Shown here: positions 1-8,397 of the stretch, in pieces
How positions within the stretch are numbered: position 1 is the stretch's first letter
How the letters are laid out: the number at the start of each line of letters is the position of its first letter
Assembly: GCF_035668035.1 (NCBI RefSeq)
Contig: NZ_JAYMYJ010000012.1
Span: 1-64,000, forward strand
Direction of reading: 5' to 3'
Source: Thiothrix phosphatis
GTDB lineage: Bacteria > Pseudomonadota > Gammaproteobacteria > Thiotrichales > Thiotrichaceae
Length of the DNA: 64,000 nt
Translations under genes and position numbers: made by a program
Notes under the pieces: model-generated
Databases searched by the model: none
Seen by the model: the letters and a program-made list of their open reading frames with translations, nothing else
Told to the model about the DNA's origin: nothing

Positions 1-16
1 TCAAACTATGCACGTC

Positions 17-36
17 TCCCCGGCAAAGCCGGGGGA
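17..36. terminator. GC-rich hairpin at the window edge
   Basis: TCCCCGGC, an AAA loop and GCCGGGGGA form a strong stem followed by a short ATTT. It could end a gene lying to the left of the window. The U-tract is poor, so it may also be just a stable intergenic hairpin. Confidence 0.4.
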
Positions 37-120
37 TTTCCCAATAGATTAAAAATGGCGTCACGCAGTTTAACACAGCAACAAAAACCTTGCTCCTGCC
101 CGGAAAAGCAAAACACCCCC

Positions 121-150
121 TTGCCCCCGTGACAAGACTTTTCCTAATAC
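121..150 (+). promoter_or_regulatory. Possible sigma70 promoter for the first DUF2062 gene
   Basis: TTGCCC and TAATAC are separated by 18 nt, about 100 nt upstream of the chosen start codon. Only the sequence match supports this. Confidence 0.3.
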
Positions 151-256
151 CATCCCCCAATCCAAGCATCCTGACGGACACTCCCTGAAAAGGCGCGCAT
201 GGAGGAAAAACCCTGTGCTAGAATGGTTATTATTTTTGGCGCCACACCCAGCAAAC

Positions 257-802
257 ATGCCACGGAAATTTTTTCGCAAGATTTCACCCACTCCAGAAAC
301 CTTTAAGCGGCATAAGCATTTACAGTTCTTGGGCGATGCCTTGCATGTGGCTTGCCTATGGCATATCAACCGCCGCACAGCCGCCAAAGGGGTGGCCATC
401 GGCATGTTCGTCATGTGGCTGCCGCTCCCGTTTCATGTGCTGATGACGGCAACGCTTGCCGTAATATTGCGCGCCAACCTCCCAATTGCCCTTATAACCG
501 TATTCATCAACAACCCGCTGACCATGGGGCCGATGTTCTATCTGGATTACTGGTTAGGCAGGCATTTGCTCGGCGGACATTTTCATCCCTTCAAGTTCGA
601 AGCCAGCCTGCACTGGTTGGTTCATGGCCTTCCCCACATTTGGCAGCCGCTGTTGACTGGCACCGTAGTGGTCGCCAGCATTTCTGCCCTGGCGGGCTAT
701 TATGGCGTTCACCTGCTGTGGCGATTGAGCATCCTGCATCACCTGAAAAAACGCCAGGAACGCAGGGCCGCCGCCATCCCCCCCTCAGAGCCAACCAGTT
801 GA
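257..802 (+). CDS. DUF2062 family membrane protein, copy 1
   Basis: A 181-residue protein of the DUF2062 family, small inner-membrane proteins of unknown function. The start is set at MPRKFFRK because the following paralogue begins the same way; a start 42 nt upstream in frame would add a non-conserved tail. A basic N-terminus precedes two hydrophobic segments (about residues 50-90) that carry the family-typical short NNPLTM stretch. Another hydrophobic stretch near residues 130-155 precedes a basic C-terminus. It lies directly upstream of a similar gene on the same strand, so the pair looks like a tandem duplication. No biochemical role can be assigned. Confidence 0.85.
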   Translation: MPRKFFRKISPTPETFKRHKHLQFLGDALHVACLWHINRRTAAKGVAIGMFVMWLPLPFHVLMTATLAVILRANLPIALITVFINNPLTMGPMFYLDYWLGRHLLGGHFHPFKFEASLHWLVHGLPHIWQPLLTGTVVVASISALAGYYGVHLLWRLSILHHLKKRQERRAAAIPPSEPTS

Positions 803-893
803 ATTACCTGATATGGCAAACATAATAAAGATGCCACAGACGATAAAACCATGGATAATGAACGCCCTTCCCGACCTGTGATTGAATGACTCC

Positions 894-1472
894 ATGCCAC
901 GGAAATTTTTGCGGAAACTGTCGCCCGACCCCGAGAAACTCAAACAGCAAAAGCACCTACAGTTTTTGGGCGACACTCTGTACTTACCCTGCCTGTGGCA
1001 TCTGAACCGGCGCAATGTCGCCGCCGCCTTCGCCATCGGCCTGTTCTGCATGTGGATACCGATACCGTTTCAGAGCCTCCTGGCGGCGATTCTTGCAGTG
1101 TTTTTTCGCGCCAACCTGCCGCTTTCCGTTGCGCTGGTGTTCGTCACCAACCCAGTCACCATGCCCCCTATGCTGTACGCCGCCTACAAACTGGGAGTGT
1201 TTCTGCTCGGGGGCCCCGACGCCGGATTCAATTTTCAGGCAAGCCTGGAATGGCTGACCCACGGGCTGGTGCTGATCTGGAAGCCGTTTTTGTTAGGGAT
1301 TATCCTGATGGCGGTTTGCTCATCCCTGCTGGGTTATTACGGCGTCCATCTATTATGGCGTTTGCATGTCTTACAGCATTGGAAAAACCGCTGTGAACGC
1401 CGTTCGCAGAAGCGCCAACTCAAAAAAGCACAACGGGCGGAGAAACCCTCCAACCCTGACGACACTCCCTAA
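894..1472 (+). CDS. DUF2062 family membrane protein, copy 2
   Basis: A 192-residue paralogue of the preceding gene, sharing the MPRKF-RK start, a KHLQFLGD motif, a TNPVTM stretch (NNPLTM in copy 1) and the LGYYGVHLLWRL block near the C-terminus. By eye roughly half the aligned residues are identical. The chosen start aligns with copy 1; an ATG four codons upstream is also possible. The C-terminal tail is strongly basic (RSQKRQLKKAQR). It converges with lolD. DUF2062 proteins are membrane proteins of unknown function. Confidence 0.85.
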   Translation: MPRKFLRKLSPDPEKLKQQKHLQFLGDTLYLPCLWHLNRRNVAAAFAIGLFCMWIPIPFQSLLAAILAVFFRANLPLSVALVFVTNPVTMPPMLYAAYKLGVFLLGGPDAGFNFQASLEWLTHGLVLIWKPFLLGIILMAVCSSLLGYYGVHLLWRLHVLQHWKNRCERRSQKRQLKKAQRAEKPSNPDDTP

Positions 1473-1494
1473 CCGCCTTGGTGGGTAACGGATC

Positions 1495-2190
1495 TTACAC
1501 CCGTCCCAACACCCCGTCCGCCAGCCGGTACACCGTATCCATCTTGCCTGCCAGTTGCAGGTCATGGGTCACGACCACAAAGGCGGTTTGCAGGGCTTCA
1601 TTCAACCCCTGCATCAAGTTGAACACCTGCTCGGCTGTATGCTGGTCCAGGTTCCCGGTCGGTTCGTCCGCCAGCACCGCTTTCGGGCGCGTCACCAAGG
1701 CGCGGGCAATCGCCGCACGCTGGCGTTCACCGCCGGAAAGCTGCGCAGGTTTATGGTCAAGACGCTCTTTCAAACCCACTTTGCCCAACATATCGGCAGC
1801 CTGATCCCGCGCCTCGGGGACTTTTACCCCACGGATCAGCAACGGCATGGCGACGTTTTCCAGCGCGGTGAATTCCGGCAACAGGTGATGGAACTGATAG
1901 ACGAAACCCATGGATTCATTACGCAGCACGCCACGGGCAGTGTCCGACAATTGGTCCATGCGTTGGCCCAGCACTTCCACATGCCCGGAGGAAGGCAAAT
2001 CCAGCCCCCCCATCAGGTGCAGCAGGGTGCTTTTGCCGCTGCCGGAACTGCCAAGAATGGCGATCTTCTCACCTGCATGCACGTCCAGGTCGACGCCGCG
2101 CAGCACCTCCACATCCAGCCGCCCTTCCTTGAAACGCTTGCCCAGTTGCTGGCAGGCAATGATCACATGGTTGTCCGTGGTGTTACTCAT
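1495..2190 (-). CDS. lolD: LolD, ATP-binding subunit of the lipoprotein-releasing ABC transporter
   Basis: A 231-residue ABC ATPase of the LolD/MacB family. It has Walker A GSSGSGKST (about residues 48-56), signature LSGGERQRAAIARAL and Walker B VLADEPTGNLD. LolD energises extraction of outer-membrane lipoproteins from the inner membrane and their transfer to LolA. Its start overlaps the stop of the upstream permease by 8 nt, so the three reverse-strand genes look translationally coupled. Full family length. Confidence 0.95.
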   Translation of the reverse strand: MSNTTDNHVIIACQQLGKRFKEGRLDVEVLRGVDLDVHAGEKIAILGSSGSGKSTLLHLMGGLDLPSSGHVEVLGQRMDQLSDTARGVLRNESMGFVYQFHHLLPEFTALENVAMPLLIRGVKVPEARDQAADMLGKVGLKERLDHKPAQLSGGERQRAAIARALVTRPKAVLADEPTGNLDQHTAEQVFNLMQGLNEALQTAFVVVTHDLQLAGKMDTVYRLADGVLGRV

Positions 2191-3451
2191 AACGCAGCGC
2201 CTCCGCAGGCTGGACTTTGGACGCGCGCCAAGCGGGATACAAGGTCGCCAGCATCGACATGATCAGGGAACTGGCCATGATGACCAGCACATCGCCCGGA
2301 TTGACCTGCGACTCCAGTTCACTGATGAAATAAACGTCCGAATTGATGAAATGGGTATTGAACAGGCGTTCCAGCACCGGCACGATGACATCCAGGTTGG
2401 AGGCCAGCAGCACGCCCAGCACCACCCCCAAAAACGTGCCCAGCACCCCGATCAGGGTTCCCTGCACCATGAAGATTTTCATCACCCGCCCGGATGACAG
2501 CCCCAGGGTGCGCAGGATGGCGATGTCGCCTTCCTTGTCCGTCACCACCATCACCAGCGTGGACACCAGATTGAACGCCGCCACCGCAATGATCAGCAGC
2601 AGGATGATGAACATCACCGATTTCTGCGCCTGGATAGCCTTGAACTGGTTTTTGTTCAAGTTGGTCCAGTCATTCACCCACATGTCCGGCCAGTTCAGGC
2701 TCATGCGGCTGAGGATTTCCTGCCCAACCTTGGGTGCCAGATACAAGTCGTCCAAAGTCAGGCGCAAGCCGGTCACATGGTCGCCCATTTCGAAGGTTTT
2801 GGCCGCGTCCTGCAAATTGATGTAGGCGAAACTGCTGTCATACTGCTGCATGTCGACACGGAAAATGGCAGCGATGGTGAAACGTTGCAGCGCAGGCAAT
2901 TCGCCGGTTTCCAGCGCATTTTCTCCAGGGCTGACCAAGGTCAGGGAATCCCCCACCTTGACCTTGAGTTCTTTGGCCATGGTTGCGCCGATGGCGATAT
3001 TGAAACTGCCCGGCACCAGCTTGGCCATATCACCGGAAACCACATGCTTGAACACCGTGCTGACCTGGCTTTCCATATCCGGCTCCACCCCCTGCAACAT
3101 GGCACCACGCGCCTCATCACCCTGATTGAGCATGGCTGCCTTTTCGATGAACGGGGAAACTGCCTGCACATGCGGATAATCCAGCAATTCTTCCCGCACC
3201 TTGCGCCAGTCCGGCACCATCAGGTTGGTTTCAGACACGGTGATATGCGCCAGCATCCCCATGATGCGTTCGCGCATGGTCTGTTCGAAACCGTTCATCA
3301 CCGACAGCACCGTAATCAACACCAGCACGCCGATGGCGATGCCGACGATGGACGCCAGCGAAATGAAGGAAATGAAATGTTTCTGCCGCCGCGCACGGGT
3401 ATAGCGCAGGCCAACGAACAACTCCAGCGGGTGGAATATCTTGTCATTCAT
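2183..3451 (-). CDS. lolE: Lipoprotein-releasing ABC transporter permease, LolC/LolE family (second permease)
   Basis: A 422-residue permease starting MNDKIFHPLELFVGLRYTR. The first transmembrane helix lies near residues 25-50, a large periplasmic domain follows, and three C-terminal helices end in YPAWRASKVQPAEALRYE. The start chosen overlaps the preceding gene's stop by 8 nt; a longer in-frame reading would run into that gene's C-terminus. It is a paralogue of the gene upstream, and both work with LolD. It lacks the TPxGxxPxxxxF stretch seen in the other permease, which is why I call this one LolE-like; that assignment is tentative. Confidence 0.88.
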   Translation of the reverse strand: MNDKIFHPLELFVGLRYTRARRQKHFISFISLASIVGIAIGVLVLITVLSVMNGFEQTMRERIMGMLAHITVSETNLMVPDWRKVREELLDYPHVQAVSPFIEKAAMLNQGDEARGAMLQGVEPDMESQVSTVFKHVVSGDMAKLVPGSFNIAIGATMAKELKVKVGDSLTLVSPGENALETGELPALQRFTIAAIFRVDMQQYDSSFAYINLQDAAKTFEMGDHVTGLRLTLDDLYLAPKVGQEILSRMSLNWPDMWVNDWTNLNKNQFKAIQAQKSVMFIILLLIIAVAAFNLVSTLVMVVTDKEGDIAILRTLGLSSGRVMKIFMVQGTLIGVLGTFLGVVLGVLLASNLDVIVPVLERLFNTHFINSDVYFISELESQVNPGDVLVIMASSLIMSMLATLYPAWRASKVQPAEALRYE

Positions 3452-4691
3452 AACGCAGGGACTCCGCAGGCTGGACTTTGGATGCGCGCCATGCCGGATA
3501 GACCGTCGCCAGCACTGAGGCAATCAATGACGCAAGCGCAATCCACCACACATTTTCCCAACGCAGGTCGGACGGGATCTCACTGATATAAAACACGTCG
3601 GAGGAGAAGATCTGGAATCCAAACGTTTTCTCAATCGCCGGAATCACAACATCGATGTTCAGCGACAGCCACACACCAAGGGCGACGCCGACCAGGGTGC
3701 CGAACACGCCAATGATGCTGCCCTGGATCATGAAAATACGCATGACACGCCCGCCATCCATGCCGAAGGTGCGCAAAATGGCGATGTCCGACTCCTTGTC
3801 ATTCACCGTCATCATCAATGACGCCACCAAGTTGAACAGCGCCACGCACACCACCAGGAACAGGATCAGGGTCATGGCGATGCGCTCAGTCTTGACGGCG
3901 CGGAAGAAATTGCCGTGCTCCTCGCTCCAGTCCGTCACCTCATATTGTTTGCCCAGCCTGGCCTGCAACGCATGGCCGACATCCTGCGCCGCAAACATGT
4001 CATCCAGCTTCAAACGGATGCCGCCGACATCGTCCCCCAGCCGGAACAGCCGTTGGGCATCGCTGAGTTCAATAAAGCCGGTCATGCCATCGTATTCCGG
4101 GTGGCCGATCTGGTAGATGCCGACCACCGTAAAACGTTTCAGGCGCGGCAAGATACCAGCGGGCGTCACCTGCACCTGCGGCACAATCACCGTCACCTTG
4201 TCGCCTGGCGTCACGCCTAGACCGGAGGCCACTTCCACACCCAGCACAATGCCGTATTCGCGCGGTTTGAGCTTGTCGAAACCACCCTCCAGCATCTTGA
4301 AATTCACATCGCTGACCTGCCCCTGCAAGGACGGGTCAATACCCTGCAACACAACCCCCCGCATCAGGTTGCCATTGGTCAGCATCACCTGTTTTTGCAC
4401 GTAAGGTGCCGCACCAATCACACGTTTTTGCGCCTTTAATCCATCCAATTTCGCCGTCCAGTCAGCAAGCTGGCCATTTGTCCCTGAAACCGTGACATGC
4501 GAAACCACCCCCAGTATCTTGTCCCTGAGTTCCTTTTCAAACCCGTTCATGATCGACAGCACGGTGATCAGCACCAAAACCCCCAACAGGATGCCGAGCA
4601 TTGAAGCAAACGAGATGAACGAGATGAAACGGTTACGCCGCCGTGAATGCGTGTACCGCTGACCGATGAATAATTCGAGTGGTGTAAACAT
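3444..4691 (-). CDS. lolC: Lipoprotein-releasing ABC transporter permease, LolC/LolE family (first permease)
   Basis: A 415-residue permease with the family start MFTPLELFIGQRYTHSRRR, a first helix around residues 25-48, a periplasmic MacB-like domain and three C-terminal helices ending in YPAWRASKVQPAESLRYE. The stretch VPQVQVTPAGILPRLKRF resembles the LolA-binding hook region of E. coli LolC, so this is the better LolC (or LolF) candidate. It is the first gene of the lolC-lolE-lolD operon. E. coli has the order C-D-E, so gene order differs here. Confidence 0.9.
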   Translation of the reverse strand: MFTPLELFIGQRYTHSRRRNRFISFISFASMLGILLGVLVLITVLSIMNGFEKELRDKILGVVSHVTVSGTNGQLADWTAKLDGLKAQKRVIGAAPYVQKQVMLTNGNLMRGVVLQGIDPSLQGQVSDVNFKMLEGGFDKLKPREYGIVLGVEVASGLGVTPGDKVTVIVPQVQVTPAGILPRLKRFTVVGIYQIGHPEYDGMTGFIELSDAQRLFRLGDDVGGIRLKLDDMFAAQDVGHALQARLGKQYEVTDWSEEHGNFFRAVKTERIAMTLILFLVVCVALFNLVASLMMTVNDKESDIAILRTFGMDGGRVMRIFMIQGSIIGVFGTLVGVALGVWLSLNIDVVIPAIEKTFGFQIFSSDVFYISEIPSDLRWENVWWIALASLIASVLATVYPAWRASKVQPAESLRYE

Positions 4692-4777
4692 GGCTGGCGA
4701 TTGTACCGTGCTGACTGTAAAAACACAGCATTAACTATTGAGTGTCGTCCAATAATAAAAGTATCGGGAGATAAGAC

Positions 4778-5026
4778 ATGCGTCTGTCCAAATGGTTTAG
4801 CGTCCTGCTGCTTTCCGTCCCATTTTTCATCACTTCAGCGTTCGCCGACTACCCCACGCGCGGCATGAGCATGAAAACCGTCAAAGCCCACTATGGCGCG
4901 CCCTATTCCGTGCATAAATCCGCCGGGCCTGTCAAAAAACGCTGGCCGCGCATCACCGTGTGGAATTATGGCGGGTTTTCGGTTTATTTTGAGCGCAACA
5001 CGGTGCTGCATACAGTAGTGCATTGA
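4778..5026 (+). CDS. Small secreted protein, BamE/SmpA-like in outline
   Basis: An 82-residue protein with a signal peptide (hydrophobic residues 8-22, AFA-DYP cleavage site). The mature part is about 58 residues and reads GMSMKTVKAHYGAP, then WNYGGFSVYFERNTVLHTVV. The pattern of a short helix followed by G-x-P and a Trp/Tyr-rich strand-forming region recalls the small SmpA/OmlA fold, but this is a visual analogy only. A GGAGAT ribosome-binding site precedes the ATG. Likely periplasmic; function unknown. Confidence 0.75.
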   Translation: MRLSKWFSVLLLSVPFFITSAFADYPTRGMSMKTVKAHYGAPYSVHKSAGPVKKRWPRITVWNYGGFSVYFERNTVLHTVVH

Positions 5027-5044
5027 ACTTACACACCAAGTTCA
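5024..5044. repeat. Perfect inverted repeat spanning two convergent stop codons
   Basis: TGAACTT, a 7-nt loop and AAGTTCA form a perfect inverted repeat. The left arm begins with the stop of the secreted protein. The right arm ends in the TGA of the reverse-strand small ORF, if that is real. There is no U-tract, so terminator function is doubtful. Confidence 0.4.
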
Positions 5045-5239
5045 GCCATCTGTGGATTCGGCAAAGTTGGCTTCAATTTCAACAACGCCTTCTTTTTCCG
5101 GCGAAACATCACCCATGGCACTGACCGAGCCTGAATCTTCCCGTGCGAGTTCAACACCCTGTGTATAACCCAAAGTTTCCATCGACTCCGAGCGGCGGAT
5201 GACTTCATCACGTTGCTCCTCCAGCAATGGATAACGCAC
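5042..5239 (-). CDS. Possible small acidic protein
   Basis: A 65-residue GTG-initiated ORF, rich in Glu and Asp (LLEEQRDEVIRRSE near the start, VEIEANFAESTDG at the end). Most codons in this frame begin with G or A, as expected of coding sequence. A competing frame, 5029-5268, has a better-placed GGAGGAG site and an ATG but yields an unconvincing Lys/Trp-rich product. No family recognised. It could also be a gene remnant. Confidence 0.35.
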   Translation of the reverse strand: MRYPLLEEQRDEVIRRSESMETLGYTQGVELAREDSGSVSAMGDVSPEKEGVVEIEANFAESTDG

Positions 5240-5442
5240 GGTGCAAAAACCCAGCCCATTATAAACAATCCGGCAAAACCGCTCCTTGCGCGATAACCAT
5301 CATCCTTTTACATGCGGGCACCCTGAGTCGACCACCAGAATTAGCTGAAATTTCTGTAAGTTTGTCTACAATTGGCAACTTTACCGTAAGACTCGCAGGC
5401 ATCCAGTTTGGCGTTCACCCAACTTCAACAAGCAGAAAACCC

Positions 5443-6510
5443 ATGACAACACATCACCAACCCCACAACCTGCTCGTGACCGGCGGCGCTGGTTTCATCG
5501 GCACCAATTTCGTCCATTACTGGCTACAGCAATATCCTGACAACCGTTTGGTGGTGCTGGATGCGCTGACCTACGCTGGCCGTCACGAGAACCTGCAACC
5601 GTTGGAAGGCCAGGCCAATTTCCGGTTTGTGCATGGCGACATCCTCGACCAAGCGCTGGTGGAAACGCTGCTGCGCGAAGAAAACATCGACACCATTGTG
5701 CATTTCGCCGCCGAATCCCATGTCGACCGCTCGATTTACGGGCCGGACGCCTTCCTGAAAACCAACATCGACGGCACCCACAGCCTGCTGAAAGCGGCGA
5801 AAAAGGTCTGGCTGGAGGAAAAACCGGGCTTCGCCCACCGTTTCCACCACGTTTCCACTGATGAGGTGTACGGCACGCTGTCGCCAACTGACCCTGCGTT
5901 CACCGAAACCACGCCGTATGCACCGAATTCGCCCTATGCCGCCAGCAAAGCCTCATCCGACCATATTGTGCGCGCCTACCAGCACACCTACGGCTTGCAG
6001 ACCACCACCAGCAACTGCTCCAACAACTACGGGCCGTACCAATACCCGGAAAAGTTGATCCCGCTGGCGATTTCCAACCTGCTGCAAGGCAAGCCGGTGC
6101 CAATTTACGGCGATGGGCAACAGGTGCGTGACTGGTTGTATGTGGATGACCACAACCGTGGCATCGACCTGATCATCCGCACTGGGCGAACGGGCGAAAC
6201 CTACAATATCGGCGGCAACAACGAACAGGCCAACCTGAGCCTGATCCATGAATTGTGCGCGTTGCTGGATGCGTGCTTCCCGGATTCCCCACATGCGCCG
6301 CACCAACAGCACATCACTTACGTGGCTGACCGGCCAGGGCATGACCGCCGCTACGCCATCGACAACCGCAAGATTTGCCGCGAACTTGGCTACGAACCGG
6401 CTGAAACCTTCCAGTCCGGGCTGGCGAAAACACTCGACTGGTATCTGGCGCATCCGGCGTTCTGGCAAGGCGGCGTCAAGCTGTTCGGCGTCCATGGAGG
6501 CAAAGCTTGA
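5443..6510 (+). CDS. rfbB: RmlB/RfbB, dTDP-glucose 4,6-dehydratase
   Basis: A 355-residue extended SDR that converts dTDP-glucose to dTDP-4-keto-6-deoxyglucose, the second step toward dTDP-L-rhamnose and related sugars. It shows the NAD-binding GGAGFIG motif (about residues 10-16), HVSTDEVYG with the catalytic Asp-Glu pair, and YAASK with the catalytic Tyr and Lys. The internal ATG (MTTHHQPHN) was chosen because the open frame upstream has no family similarity. It opens the polysaccharide locus. rmlA, rmlC and rmlD are not in the window, so the final sugar is unknown. Confidence 0.95.
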   Translation: MTTHHQPHNLLVTGGAGFIGTNFVHYWLQQYPDNRLVVLDALTYAGRHENLQPLEGQANFRFVHGDILDQALVETLLREENIDTIVHFAAESHVDRSIYGPDAFLKTNIDGTHSLLKAAKKVWLEEKPGFAHRFHHVSTDEVYGTLSPTDPAFTETTPYAPNSPYAASKASSDHIVRAYQHTYGLQTTTSNCSNNYGPYQYPEKLIPLAISNLLQGKPVPIYGDGQQVRDWLYVDDHNRGIDLIIRTGRTGETYNIGGNNEQANLSLIHELCALLDACFPDSPHAPHQQHITYVADRPGHDRRYAIDNRKICRELGYEPAETFQSGLAKTLDWYLAHPAFWQGGVKLFGVHGGKA

Positions 6511-7466
6511 CACAGTGCCGTATCTGCGGCAGCGAAGGCGCGCACCGGAGCTATGTCGCCAGGGAAATGATGCTGGGATTGCGCAGCGAACACCGCTATT
6601 TCCAGTGCATGGACTGCGAGTGCCTGCAAATCGAGCAAATCCCGGACAATCTGGCAGATTATTATCCGGATCATTACTATTCCTACCGCGCCCCTGGCGG
6701 TTCCGGCAACCCCTTGCAGAAAGCCCTGACCCGGATGCGCGACAGCTATGAAATAACCGGCAAAAACCTGCCAGGGCGCATCATGCACCTGCTGGCGCCG
6801 AACGCGAAACTCGCCACCTTGCGCCCCCTCCAGCTTTCCCAAGACGCCCGCATCTTGGACGTAGGCTGCGGCGCAGGCATTTTGCTGCATTCCCTGCGCG
6901 AAACCGGCTTCCACAACCTGTTGGGCATTGACCCTTTCAACCGCGACGACATCGTTTACCCGAATGGCCTGCGGATCGAAAAGCGCGACATTTTCAGCGA
7001 ACAGGGGCAGTGGGATCTGGTGATGTTCCACCATTCGTTTGAGCACCTGACCGACCAGCAGGCGCATTTGCAGCAAGCGTTCAAGCTGTTGCAGCCGGGC
7101 GGTGCGGCGCTGGTGCGTTTGCCGACAGTTTCTTCCTATGTCTGGCAGGAATACGGTGTGAACTGGGTGCAACTGGATGCGCCACGCCATCTGTACCTGC
7201 ATTCGCTCAAAAGCATGGAAAGGCTGGCGCAGCAGTGCGGGTTCCTGAGCGAACGGGTTGTGTATGATTCCAACGCCCTGCAATTTTGGGGCAGCAAGCA
7301 GTACGAACAGGACATTCCCCTGCGCGACCCGCGCTCCTGGACGGAATCACCGGAAAACTCACTGTTTACCGCCAAACAAATCCGCCATTTCGAACAGCGG
7401 GCGCAAGAACTGAACGCACTCAACCAGGGCGACCAGGCGGCGTTCTACCTAAGGAAACCGGCATGA
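6507..7466 (+). CDS. Class I SAM-dependent methyltransferase with N-terminal zinc ribbon
   Basis: A 319-residue protein. Two Cys pairs near the N-terminus (CRIC and CMDC) look like a small zinc-binding knuckle. A Methyltransf_23-type domain follows, with DVGCGAGILL (SAM-binding motif I) and FHHSFEHL in place of motif post-II. The start is a TTG overlapping the rfbB stop by 4 nt; a GGAGG site 6 nt upstream supports it. Zinc-ribbon methyltransferases of this type are often found in O-antigen and exopolysaccharide loci, where some modify sugars. The acceptor here is unknown. Confidence 0.85.
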   Translation: MTQCRICGSEGAHRSYVAREMMLGLRSEHRYFQCMDCECLQIEQIPDNLADYYPDHYYSYRAPGGSGNPLQKALTRMRDSYEITGKNLPGRIMHLLAPNAKLATLRPLQLSQDARILDVGCGAGILLHSLRETGFHNLLGIDPFNRDDIVYPNGLRIEKRDIFSEQGQWDLVMFHHSFEHLTDQQAHLQQAFKLLQPGGAALVRLPTVSSYVWQEYGVNWVQLDAPRHLYLHSLKSMERLAQQCGFLSERVVYDSNALQFWGSKQYEQDIPLRDPRSWTESPENSLFTAKQIRHFEQRAQELNALNQGDQAAFYLRKPA

Positions 7467-7927
7467 ACAGGCCGCCGAAATTGCTGGCCATCTCTTCGCC
7501 GGGCGGACATTGGATCCAGCTAACCCGTTTGTGCCAAGGGCTGGAAAGCCGTTACACGCTGGTTTACGCCCTGCCCTCGGCCTTGTTTGGCGCGCCGAAG
7601 ATGGCGGATGGCCAGAAAGTCTATTCCGTCCTTGATGTCAGCGCCGATGACAAATGGCGGCTGGTTCCCTGCGCCCTGCAAGTGCTGTATATCCTGCTGA
7701 AGGAACGCCCCAGGGCGATCCTTTCCACCGGCGCGGCTCCCGGCGCCATCGCCATCTGGTTGGGCAGCCTGCTCGGCGTGCGCACCATTTGGGTGGACAG
7801 TATCGCCAATGTCAAACAGTTGTCCAGGGCGGGCAGGCTGGCGCAAAAGCGTGCAGATGTGTTCCTGACCCAGTGGGAACACCTGAGCAATGGGCAAACC
7901 ATCCTCTACAAGGGAGCCGTGCTGTGA
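7463..7927 (+). CDS. Alg14-like (PssD/EpsF-type) glycosyltransferase anchor subunit
   Basis: A 154-residue protein with the family start LLAISSPGGHWIQLTRL and a hydrophobic membrane-associated stretch (LVPCALQVLYILLKERP). STGAAPGAIAIWLGSLLG and TIWVDSIANV follow. Alg14-type proteins recruit an Alg13-type catalytic partner to the membrane to form a two-subunit GT28 enzyme. The next gene encodes that partner and overlaps this one by 4 nt, and this gene overlaps the previous stop in ATGA. Full length for bacterial PssD-like proteins. Confidence 0.88.
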   Translation: MNRPPKLLAISSPGGHWIQLTRLCQGLESRYTLVYALPSALFGAPKMADGQKVYSVLDVSADDKWRLVPCALQVLYILLKERPRAILSTGAAPGAIAIWLGSLLGVRTIWVDSIANVKQLSRAGRLAQKRADVFLTQWEHLSNGQTILYKGAVL

Positions 7928-8397
7928 TTTTTGTCGCCGTCGGCACCCAGTTTCCGTTTGACCGCCTGATCCGCTGTGTGGACGAATGGGCCGCCCCGCG
8001 CCACATCGACGGCGTTGCCCAGATTGCCGATGGCACTTACCTGCCCCAACACCTGCGTTGGGAACGCTTCATGAACACCGATGTTTTCAACCAGCACTTG
8101 CAGGCCGCCAGCCTGATTATTTCCCATGCAGGCATGGGCAACATCATCACCGCGTTGGAAAACCGCAAGCCCATCATCGTCATGAACCGCCAACACGCAC
8201 GGGGTGAGCACCGCAACGACCACCAGCTTGACGGGCTGGCATGGATGGGCAAACTGCCCGGCGTTTACACCGCTTCGACCTGTGAGGATTTGTGCGCCTT
8301 GCTGGAGCGGCGGCATGAACTGGCGGCGGCAGCCGTCAGCACGGCGGCGCGCAGGCAAGCCCTGGTGGATTTCATCGACCAGGCCATCCGCGCATGA
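7924..8397 (+). CDS. Alg13-like (PssE-type) glycosyltransferase catalytic subunit
   Basis: A 157-residue GT28 C-terminal domain protein. It begins MIFVAVGTQFPFDRL, has SHAGMGNIITALENRKPIIV (the nucleotide-sugar binding Gly-rich loop of the family) and an RHGEHRNDHQ-like segment, here QHARGEHRNDHQ. The GTG start overlaps the stop of the Alg14-like gene, consistent with stoichiometric production of the heterodimer. It probably adds the second sugar to the lipid-linked intermediate. Donor and acceptor are not deducible. Confidence 0.9.
   Translation: MIFVAVGTQFPFDRLIRCVDEWAAPRHIDGVAQIADGTYLPQHLRWERFMNTDVFNQHLQAASLIISHAGMGNIITALENRKPIIVMNRQHARGEHRNDHQLDGLAWMGKLPGVYTASTCEDLCALLERRHELAAAAVSTAARRQALVDFIDQAIRA

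Noticed and set aside
5227..5442. N-terminal extension of RmlB by 72 residues
   Set aside because: The extension has no family similarity and runs over the neighbouring small ORF; the internal ATG matches known RmlB starts.
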